From: Siphonodentalium dalli
Taxonomy: Eukaryota > Mollusca > Scaphopoda > Gadilida > Siphonodentaliidae
Direction of reading: 5' to 3'
Assembly: GCA_032622095.1 (NCBI GenBank)
Contig: CP136062.1
Location: forward strand, 155,742,875-155,806,874
DNA: 64,000 bases
Position numbers and translations under genes: made by a program. Position 1 is the stretch's first letter. Each line of letters starts with the position of its first letter. Below the pieces are notes generated by a model, which searched no databases, was not told the origin of the DNA, and saw nothing but the letters and a program-made list of their open reading frames with translations. This document shows positions 12,595 to 23,100 of this stretch, one piece after another.

Positions 12595-12961
12595 AAGTTC
12601 ACACTCCTACAAGCCACATATGCAAGGCAATATACACTGAACTTCGGCGACATTGGAAAATGTGAAAATACATTCAAAACGACTCAATTTTTAAAAAACG
12701 TTAGTCATCTCTAAGTATCAGTCGACCTGACTACAACAATTCTATTTTAATTGGTGTACTATATAATCAGGTATCTCAGCGTCTGCAGAAAACTGTTGCA
12801 AGGATAGTTCTCTGTCGTAGAAGATCTGACGACAGATGCAATCTGCAAGAATTACATTGGCTACCTGTAGCAGACATAATTCTGTATATACGACGGGGAA
12901 CTATCCTAGCATATATTCAATGGTATGAAACACGCGATCCGTGGAATATATCACTTCATTC
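12595..12961 (+). pseudogene. CR1/Jockey-type LINE reverse transcriptase C-terminal fragment (copy A)
   Basis: One reading frame gives SHICKAIYTELRRHW, then ISRPDYNNSILIGVLYNQ, VSQRLQKTVARIVLCRRRSD and LQELHWLPVADIILYIRRG. These match the RT thumb region of CR1/Jockey-like LINEs, whose usual forms are DYCNSLL..L...LQ..QN.AAR.V and L..LHWLPV. The frame has stops at TGA (after HWKM) and TAG (after FKKR). The fragment ends where repeat D begins, near 12,962. No catalytic YxDD region is present. Confidence 0.85.
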
Positions 12962-13060
12962 TTCCACTGCCCTTCAAGTTTGTGGACATTCAATGTTAGC
13001 CATTCTTGCGTACTTGCCTTGAGGGCTTATTGAAATGCTACTCTAGTGAGTAGTTTAAGA
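12962..13060 (-). repeat. repeat D fragment (copy A)
   Basis: CTTCAAGTTTGTGGACATTC to GAAATGCTACTC matches the left part of the larger D unit at 13,925-14,020 with moderate divergence. It is fused directly to the RT fragment before it. Confidence 0.65.
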
Positions 13061-13777
13061 ATACCAATGCTGATAAATAACTTTAGGAATAGCCATTAAA
13101 TAAATAAATATTACACAAACATTTCTTGTAAAAAGTTGGCAAGTCTGATTTAAAAAGGTGATCCACACCGAGTGGCCAGACATCTTACTAGCATAGCTGC
13201 GCTGAATGTTGGATCCCACATTTCATAAAACCAAGAGACAGTGAATAATATAATGCATTCTGGAGGACTATTGCCTATAATGTCTCTGAATGGTGTATAA
13301 ACCTACCAAATTATAAAAAATACGTCTCTTGTGAGAGAGTTTCGACAGCCTGTGCACCATGCACGCCCGCATCGCCGAAGTGAATTAAGTCACATTAACG
13401 TAGTAGATAATTATACAAATTATCGCGGTATATTTGCTTAAACATATGGTATATAATACCAATCTCATAATGGAAAGTATCATTTGTTACGTCTTGATTA
13501 TCTAACCGAGGAACGGCAAGAGTTGATGCTTGAAATTAACACATGCTTCCAATAATAATTCATACTGGAATCGCAAAGGGAAATTACTGTTTAAAGTTAA
13601 ATAGCCCTAAATAAAACAAGCAAATATGATACAACTCGACATTCAGATTTGTTAGCACCAAATTGGGCACCACTATTTAGCAAATTCCCGCCACATTTAT
13701 AGTTATATCCTTGATATAAGTACTTTAATGGTGTGGTTTATAGATACATGAGTGACGGATCGACGCCATTGGTGTCA

Positions 13778-13799
13778 GGGCGGGGGGTGGGGGGGGGGG
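13778..13799. repeat. G-rich homopolymer tract (copy A)
   Basis: A run of 21 bases containing 18 or more G in an otherwise AT-rich region. The corresponding tract in copy B (42,419-42,438) has a different length and an internal AT, so it is unstable. Confidence 0.8.
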
Positions 13800-13879
13800 T
13801 CACACATAATGACAACAACTATATTGTAGAATTCCACTAAACTTGTATGATATATTTATAATGTATAATGTATTCAAAC

Positions 13880-14285
13880 GTTTGAGGCGCGGGTCTAGTG
13901 GAATACATTATTTTTCTTTCTTTCGCTTTCCTTCAAGTCTATGGACATTCAATGTGAGTCATCCGAACTTGCCTTGATGGCTGATTGAAATGCTACGCGG
14001 ATGAGTCTTTATTCGTCTCCATGGTATACTATGGACTTCTGTCGTACATCTCCATCAACCTTGTATAACATGTTCTCAACGCCATGCTATAGGGAGTCTA
14101 ATGGTTTAGTTTAACCATACGTCAGTCGATGTCATGGTTGGGGACCAAGGAAGGAACATGATACAAACTTCTTTTTATCGATTGCCACCAGACGAATACA
14201 TAATGGAATTTAGATTGTACATGGCATTTAGGGTATGATTTAAAGTTGGCAAAGTGCACCGTCGAAGTGAATGATGGACCCGAAG
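13880..14285 (-). repeat. dispersed repeat D, unit in copy A
   Basis: Reverse complement matches 4,745-5,175 over about 400 bp, through the shared block TGGTTTAGTTTAACCAT (14,110-14,126), GTCGATGTCATGGTTG and GGTATGATTTAAAGTTG. The strong match outside the segmental duplication shows that D is a dispersed element. Confidence 0.7.
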
Positions 14286-15088
14286 CTCTTTATAATGTGT
14301 TTTCACTGGGGCCCGAACCATTCAATTGTATAAAGGTTACACCCCCACTATTTCAGAACCAAATAAGTCCAATATGAACATATGTGGATATTTAAGTCAG
14401 ACATGAACCTATTTGTACGAGAGTGTTCTGGAAATGTATATGTATGCGTCTATATGATATACTGCACTACATGGTGTACTTTAAAGTCACATGGCGGTAT
14501 GCGCTCCGAAATACACCTAATAATATTCGCTGTAGATTTTTCCCGGTATCGAAATAGGTCGAGATATACTTCCATTTTACGGCAGTATAGTCCCAGACAG
14601 ACGCATTGAACTCATACAAAATATAACTTTGAAGACGGTGTTTGGGTGCTAAACAAACAACAGCCATGTCACGGCATGGCACATTAAAGATAATTCTGTG
14701 TTACGCTATTCCTGATATTGTAGAAATAAAGAGCGTTTGTTTCACTTCTGTGCGAAAAATTGAAAACAGCTGGAAGATGTCTGTAACCATGGCAATTATT
14801 TATCAGAGCATATATATGATGCCGGAATATAAATAGTTCGTGTATCTGTCAACCTATATTATACCTCCTACTAAATTAGGCAGACACATATTTGGAAGCT
14901 CGAAAGAGCCATGTCCGTTTAACATACTAAACACATGGTGCGTTCTAAATCAGGAATCGAAGTCGGATAAACCATATTGTACGACCTTGCCTAAACCTAC
15001 ACACAAGGCTCGTCCTGATTGGTCAGTATCCTGTATTCCCATGCAGACGCGGACCGTCCTTTTGTAGTACAATTCTAGATATTTTTAT

Positions 15089-15113
15089 TTGTACCACAAA
15101 CAATGTGGTACAA
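15089..15113. repeat. 10-bp perfect hairpin (copy A)
   Basis: TTGTACCACA and TGTGGTACAA are perfect inverted repeats separated by AACAA. Conserved in copy B at 43,726-43,750. Confidence 0.8.
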
Positions 15114-15463
15114 TCAGTGAAATGCTGCCAACGCCTCGAAATTTCAGAAGTCAAACCATACGGCCATTTGCTAATGTCATGCTAAAGACTGAAGAAAGAG
15201 ACATATAATTACTAACTACTGTATTATACTGATTTTTATTTAAGTTAGAACAAAAATAAGTCTTAAGTGAATTTGTTTGCCACAAAAACAATGGAAAGGG
15301 GTTGTCGTTCAATAGTGACGCTATGTTTCACTATCAGGTCTAAGAGAAGAATTGTTTGGTGGAAAATCTTACCACGCAGAGCTAGAAACTGGGCTATTAT
15401 ATAACAGTTTGAACATATGTCACTACAATTTCGACCAAACCATACAGTCGAATTACAAAAGAA

Positions 15464-15581
15464 ATAAATACACTGCGCATCGACGTGTATAGTAGAATTT
15501 GACCACATAAACTGATTGTACTACCCCGCTTCGCGTCGTCCTACAATCAGTTTCTTTGTGGCCGATGCGCAGTGTATTTAT
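15464..15581. repeat. 118-bp foldback element (copy A)
   Basis: Outer 19-bp arms (ATAAATACACTGCGCATCG at 15,464-15,482 and its perfect complement at 15,563-15,581) enclose an inner pair, CCACATAAACTGATTGTA (15,503-15,520) against TACAATCAGTTTCTTTGTGG (15,542-15,561). A CG-rich loop lies near 15,521-15,541. It resembles a MITE-type foldback. Confidence 0.85.
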
Positions 15582-16628
15582 GTCTTAAATAGATAAGAGC
15601 AACATTTCTATAAAGTGTCGCACAATTAACTAAACTTATATAGTCATCTCCGTGATATGATGTATTCGTTTTAAAGTATAGTTTTCATACTCATAAGAGT
15701 CGCCGATAGATAAAGGAATCGCTATATGGCTAGTTAGGTGTTTCGAAGTGGGCAGATAGGCGCCGTTGGGTATGAGGAGCTAGAAAACAACAGCATTTAT
15801 TATAGGCATCAACATGATACTAATCGTGCGGCTTGAAGATAAAGATTTTCTGAATTGGGGTGGAGTTGATGCATTAAATTGATAAAGACGGAGTTACCGA
15901 TATCAAAATGTTTGGTTAGTTTTTAAAGATCTACAGTCCGATTTAACACCAGATGACCGAATTATTTGAGATAATGACCAGCTTACCGGGACAATGAAAA
16001 AGGAAAACTGAATTCAATTATCATCTGTTCTATGGCACGAGCGTCGCGACAATTGACAAAGGCATATACACCAGGTTTACGCGTATACAATATCATAATT
16101 AGAAATGCTGTGTATTATATTCCATGTTTGGGCAACGGAATCATAGCTTCTCTTTATCAGAGACACTCTTTAACAGAGATCGCTGGAATATTGCTCAGTT
16201 GACAGAAATTGAAGTCGACATCTGACCAACGAAACCTCCCGCTAATGGACCCAATCATCTTTATTTTGTGAATCAACGTTATTGCTGAGTACTCAGTTGT
16301 GATACAATCTGTAAGATTACTGTGGTAATAATCTTCTATAACCGATGTCTATTACACGTCCATGTTGTGTTTACTTCTTGACACGGGTCGAATTAATGGT
16401 GTTAAACTAAAGACAACAATGTGATTCAGGGTATATGATCCATGTATAAGATTGACGTTGTATTATGCCAATTTGTGGAAAACATTAACTACCTTGACCA
16501 AATATATTCCTATCAAATGTCCCCATAAAATGTTCACGTCACTTTAACCTGGACAACGCCGGGTCACCATGCTAGTACTATATATAGCATGTAATAAAAT
16601 GCGTAGGAGCTGGGAGGAACACACTACT

Positions 16629-16740
16629 CACGTGACTATTTCTGGCAAGCAACGTTAGCATGTGATTATTTATTATAATCAGATGAGGATTCAGCGTCCT
16701 ATATAAAGAGTCGTAGATAGGGACACCACTCATAACGCAT
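16629..16740 (+). promoter_or_regulatory. core promoter of RGK copy A (TATA box, E-box)
   Basis: TATATAAAG at 16,700-16,708 is a good TATA box about 110 bp before the start codon, predicting transcription start near 16,730. A CACGTG E-box sits at 16,629-16,634. Both are conserved in copy B. The start site is inferred, not observed. Confidence 0.6.
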
Positions 16741-16811
16741 TTGCAACTCATCAGTTAATAAACCATCGCTGACATTTATATCGCACCTTCGATATCCTGT
16801 AATTTGTCAAA

Positions 16812-17136
16812 ATGTCTCGTCAAAATTATAAAATTAATGCTGAGGATCGTGACATGTACTCCTGTCGTTCTTTCAGCTTCACATCAAAAGGACTGATCAA
16901 TAAGGGGGATTCGATGCAATCTCTGAGTGACGTAAGCCTAACATCAAGTAGTGGCGAATCGAGCGAGAGTTCTTCCCGTACTTCTAGCTGTTCTGACTTC
17001 TTTTACGCAGACGAATCGGTGCTAGGCCAAGAATGCTGCCGTGTAGCTGTCGTAGGTTCACATGGCGTTGGGAAGACGGCCCTGATACGACAATTTATGA
17101 CGTCAGAATACGTTGGTGATGTCGACGATGTGGAAG
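16812..17136 (+). CDS. RGK copy A exon 1
   Basis: Codes for residues 1-108 plus one base of codon 109. It holds the Ser-rich extension and the P-loop. The donor is GAAG|GTTGGT, and the reading frame would end 14 bases further on if unspliced. Confidence 0.92.
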
Positions 17137-20100
17137 GTTGGTACCGTTAATTTATTTTATTGTTTAAAGATTCGAATGGGCACCTAATTAGTACCTAAGG
17201 TAATTTCCAGATAATATCAATATCAAATATAACCAGAACGCGCCACATGGCTTTTTGTCTCTGGAAGTTACATAATTATAATACATAAGACATGACTTTG
17301 TTCAGGAAATTGAACGGCACCGATCTCCAGTACCAGGGCTGTATACAAATCATATATTCATTTCTTCAAATCGTCCATTGATGAACTCGCGACTACAAAA
17401 CAAGGTAAACTGTTCATGTTAGAAATTACACGTGAAAAACATATTTACGGATATGCTTTTTTAAGTATGTCCCTTGTAATTTGAGTTCATGTCCTCTGTT
17501 CCGTTTGTAATCAGCTAATACAAAATAATAACACCGGTCCGTGTTATACAAACCGTTCTGATATATAGAAACCTCGATAAAATCGCCCCTAAATCGTCTA
17601 TTATTCATATATTTGAGTTTTACGATGCGTAAACCAGACATAAGAATAAACGCGATGTGTTGCATCCCAAAGGGATAATTACACTCACTTCATTTGGTGT
17701 AGTATTTTCCCCATTGATATCCAAATATTAAATGCTTTTAAATAGGGTAATTATATCGGTATGGGAATGGACGTTGCATATTAAATTTCGCTATGACAAC
17801 GCAAGACGTCGCGGCAACGTCACTACAAAGTTCCCAATATTTAACAATAGTTCACATTTAATCTATGTGTGTATATAAGTGTATTACGGGTTGATAGTTT
17901 TCACTAAAATAACTATAATTATTAATCGACGTATCATAACAAAATGACAGATTGAATGGCATTTATCGTGTCCGACCAAAAACTGTTCGCAATATACAGA
18001 TATGGTAAATGGACCAATATCATAGCAATTAGCCAGGCTGCTTAACAAAAGGTAAACAAATGTACGACAGATTATAAGACATCGCTATCGCGACGAGCAC
18101 TGACCGAAATCGTTATTGTATGCTGTAACCCTTGCTACACTAAAGCATCATTGAATAGTTGTGATCCCAAATGAAATGTTCAGACAATAAGCTCAACAAA
18201 CGACCATTGTCTTTGTTGAACTTATTATCTGGACGGTTCCCTCAACAAATAGGGCTCCTTCTGCTATATTATGTATATGTCGTCTGTTTTTATCACATAA
18301 CATGCCTCCAAACAAATAATAGACTATTCCAACATACCGTCGTGCGTGCAAGTGAGTTAATTGTGGTCCTAAATATTCACATAGGTTCATATTGAACTAA
18401 TTTGATTATGACATAATCCCATAGAGAGCTTATACGGTTATTATATGTCGCGTCGATGAAAAAGTGACAAAAGAATTCCAATATGGGCTTATTTATTATT
18501 GAAAGAGTCCCATAATGGACTGTTTTAAAACCCGCTTATATGTCCACATAGAGCATATATTGAGCCTATTTCGCACACAAAAACAAGCCCGTTATAAGCA
18601 AATTTTCACGAGAACAGGCTGATTATTCATATGTACACTTTTCAACTGACTATGAAAATCCATTTAGTATAGCAAGAGTTAATGCCCCTCACCCAAAGTT
18701 AACTTAGTTAAGTATAAAATATTGGAAACGTTTACAACATAGCTGTGACATTGACAGATAATTTTCCCGCGAATACGAAGCCGGTATATTATTACGTCAT
18801 GAATTATCAACCAACATGTATCATACCTCCTTCCAAATTATGTTGACAGAATTTGGAATCTCGAATGAGTCATTTGAGGACTTAAAATAGTTGTCAAATT
18901 TTACTCTTCAGGTACCAAATCGCTTCTATAATAATAAATAATTTCAGAAATCAAATAAATCATTACATACATTATTGTTTTGGCCATATGAGAGGAAGCT
19001 TCATTAATTTTGTGTCACAATGTTGATTTTATGATTTATTACATAGCACAGCCCCATATATTGCAATGAAGATTAAACCAGCCACATTTAGGCCAATACA
19101 TTATTGCGGATCACCGCCTAACGATATATTAAGACATGTCTCCTCAGACCTTAAAATATATCTAGTAGTAATTTTAAATTCCTAGGCAAATATTTTGACA
19201 AGAACATTACAATAAAATTGAAAATGTCGACAAAAAAGCTTGGAAACACGGAAGATTTCTAACACAGTGTTTTTGGCCAAAAAAAAGCTTGGCATCACAA
19301 ATTATTAACACCGATATGGAGAATAACAGTGTCGGTAAGATGATGTCATGTTTTATATTGCTTGCTACTATTTCCAGTTCCGCCTTTTCTAGCTATGCTA
19401 CTGCTGTAACAGTGCTGTTCACAATTGGTATTCTGAAATTCGATTTGTTGTTTGCATTGATTCATTCGCTATATTCCAGAAGATGATAACGATAACATCA
19501 AACCGGTGTCTGTCATGTTAAATGGAGAACAAGTATGGCAATGCTTTAACGAGGAACTAACAAATCAGGTATGATCTAATCCATACCACGGACATTTTGC
19601 TCCTATTCACTGTCTAAAATATATTTCATGCTAGAAATTAAATATAATGACGGCCGGTACGACTATATATATCTCGAGTTTTAAATTAAAGATGTATTCA
19701 TGTTTCCAAACCACCCGTAACTGGCATGGGCGACAAATGTGTTTACTTAAAGTACACATTTCAAAGATAACATATAGCATATAATTTTTTTATCAGTCGA
19801 TGTATTCGCCTACAATTACAATACTTAAGTTAAGAAATACGTTATGATTACATATATAATAAAGCTGAGTGTAAAATTTTCAAGAGTGGAATTGTGGTTT
19901 TAACCACGAGTCTTTTGGCGAGTTTTTAAAACCACAATTCCACTCGTGGTGACAATGTGGTACTGATGGTCCTATATTCGAGGGGCACACTTACTCAATT
20001 TAAGATATTACGGAAGTAGTGGCACGGGTTACTGTTTATTTAGCAACTGTCTAAACTCGAGGGAAATGTGCGGCCCAAGCAGCCCAACATATTTATTGAT

Positions 20101-23100
20101 TTATTTGAATTGTGATTTTGCGAAATAGTGAATTGGCATATACTAATAAATGACGCTTCCGCGTGCATCGTCTTGGTCGCTGCGGGACTTTCAACTCTTC
20201 GAAAAACCAGGATCTTTGTTTGTAATGTATGTCAGTAAGTGCCTATTCGGGGTACCAGTTGCAACAACAACAATAACAACATCCAGCCTATGATTCATGG
20301 AAAAATGTTATTAAAAAGTTGATGTACATGATACAATCTAAACGCACAAATACGAAAACAAAGTTGTTTAAATGAGAACTTTACAAGAAATATTGTTGTC
20401 GCTCTGAAACTTCGAAACTATGAAATAACTGGATACACAATTAATTATCAAACAAGAGTATTTTATGTGTCACGTCTCGTTCCGAAAATATCATTATACA
20501 CAACATCTGATAACGCAGTTTATTCAGGGACGGGTGTGTAAATAAGGGGCACAGTTATTTGAAAGATGACTGAAAGTTGAACCCACAACACTTACACAAT
20601 GTACGTAAGCCTGGGTTGGGCACAGGCTAGAATTTCATATTTGACACATAAATCATTTTAATGTGGGCCGGTATCAAGGTTAAAAATGGTCACCACTCGG
20701 ATTTCGAAAACAAATTTATTTCATGCAGATGACAAATTTTGATAAGTGAGACCAGTATATGTAGCCACTGTTTCGCGGACATCGCTGCTACCTGATACGG
20801 GTGTGGTAAAAGTAAAATGAAACATTATTTTCAAAACTAACAAAACATGCTCTAATTATAACCAACCTTTTCTCAATACACACACCACATCCCTTTTACC
20901 CCTACTGAACATTTGAAACCAGACTGTCACCTTAATGGACGTGTCATTTCGTTTGTTTCCGATGGAGACCATATCTACACATGCTATGTATGATAATATG
21001 TATAATGATCGTTGACACGCCATGTATATTTTCAACCGCAATAAGCAATATTGGTTGCGGTTTAACGCCACGTGGATATTTTCCCCCATCATATTTTGTT
21101 TGAAAAGGTCTAAAAGGCTATTACTATAAATTATTTAAGCTCACACTTCTTGAATGAAATTTTAATGAAATTTCAGTCGTCCACTGTACCTTGCAGTGTG
21201 AATATTAGCATTTCAGTTAAGATTAAAAGAGCATGATACCTTGAAGAAGTACATATCATTTGAAGAAACATCAATGACGACATATACACATTGATGTGGA
21301 CAAAGGCGACATATGCCAATATGCACACAAGCAGAGTGGTATATATAACATTAAATGTTCCTTCTAAGTCGGTAGATTTGCCGAAACATTGTTAGTGAGA
21401 ATATTGTCAAATTGATGCGATGCCAAACACTCCTGCACGGTGATAAAATAAATTGGAGAATAATCTTTCTCACAGTATTTATAATTAACAGATAATATAT
21501 CAAAACACATCATCATTATTATATATTAAATAAATGCAGTGAATATGGCGAAATAGTTGTCATTAGTTTATCGCCGATTGTTGCGTCCAGAATCGAGAAG
21601 TAAATATCTACATTTGAGCGAAGTTCAGATATTTTCTATGGAGTACTCACTATTTGCTTGACATTTTCGGCGATGTTAGTAGAATGACACATTCACCAAA
21701 TTGGCATAGCACAGGATACTAATGGTGATATTTGCTGGTCTTGCAATGACTTGCATGTGACATTCCAGTTTCTGCAGGTGTGGGTGCAGACATAAGACAG
21801 GGTGCATATCGAATCAACTTAACAAATAATAATTGTGATATTTAGAGAAGGGACACTCCAGTTTCAGCAGGGCCGGGTGTAAAATGATGGGATCATCAAA
21901 CCAGTGCACACTAACTATAATATGAACCCTCAACACAATGCCTGGTTAGAGCACAGGTTTATGCTTTAAGATTTGGTTGCAGCATTATTATTTTAATGGG
22001 GATATAAATAGACAGAGTGGCATAGACCCCTTGATATTATGTGACACAAACGACATTTTCGAGCATAACTGGAAGGACGCTATTTCCTAACTCCAACATC
22101 AAAACTGTTCTAAATACTCACCATTGGGATTTTCAAAAACAAATTTGTTTTAATGCAGATGATAAATGTAGGTGGTAAAACGGCATCAGCGTCGGTGGCC
22201 ACTGTTTTGCAGAAATCGGTACTACTGCGGGTGGGAGGCAACATAGTCTGAAACAATATTTTTTCAAAACTCAAAGAAACCCGATAAAGCTCACAAATTA
22301 ATAACTAACATTCTCTCAATACACGTGGCATATCCAAGGTGCCAGAAAACACTGGTACACTATTTTAAGAAATTTATCCCTATTGATAATTGGAAAATGT
22401 TGAGTGTCGCACCATTATCTAAATGAAAATCGTACAAGGATTTGTAGAAATTGGCTGGAATCCTGAAAACATATTATAGTTTATTGATATTTAAAGTGAC
22501 TTAAATGATGCTGTGATATTACGCTGTGATATTTTTGTCTTTTTTGGAGATAATGTTTTAGTTTTGCCACTTTCCTTCAATATCACGTTAAAATATGTCT
22601 CTTGTGCCTAAAACGACAGTAATCCGTAACCACACTAAGGGCGTCTCATTCTGTACAAGCTTGATCAATCAATTGAACATAATGCTCGATTATTCCTGGA
22701 TGATAATTTACAAGATGCTGATGTTGAGAGGGGGTTCATCGGTCTTTGTCTTGAATACATTTGTTCTGGATATTCCTCTCGTTATAACTATTAAAGTCGG
22801 CATTTCTACGTTGGTCTTAAGTTTTGTTATATGATGAGTCAGTCGTTTCCTATGATTGCCAATACTGGAAATGACACTGAGACACTGTTTTTTTGTATAT
22901 ATGTAAATGTTTAGACAATATGTAGTCGGTACGGGTGGGGCATGGAAAGTGTTTTGGACGTGTGCATATTATATCCACTGCCCCAGCTGCGTGGCGCTAT
23001 TTGGTTATATTTAAAAAATGCTCGTTGCGAGGTGTGAATTGGGAGTCTGGCGGTGTAGAACCTTCACAAATGGCGGGGCAACATGTGTCGTATATACTGA

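Larger units (their letters stand above)
14286..16628. other. spacer upstream of RGK copy A; foldback sequences
   Basis: No gene recognised. Open frames of 60-81 codons on both strands lack family resemblance. The notable contents are two inverted repeats (listed separately) and a segment at 14,866-14,940 (ATACCTCCTACTAAATTAGG) that weakly resembles 18,825-18,885 in intron 1. Confidence 0.5.

Noticed and set aside
14382-14836. Open frames of 64-75 codons conserved between copies A and B
   Set aside because: Conservation is explained by the recent segmental duplication; the whole spacer is equally similar and substitutions are not biased to third positions.
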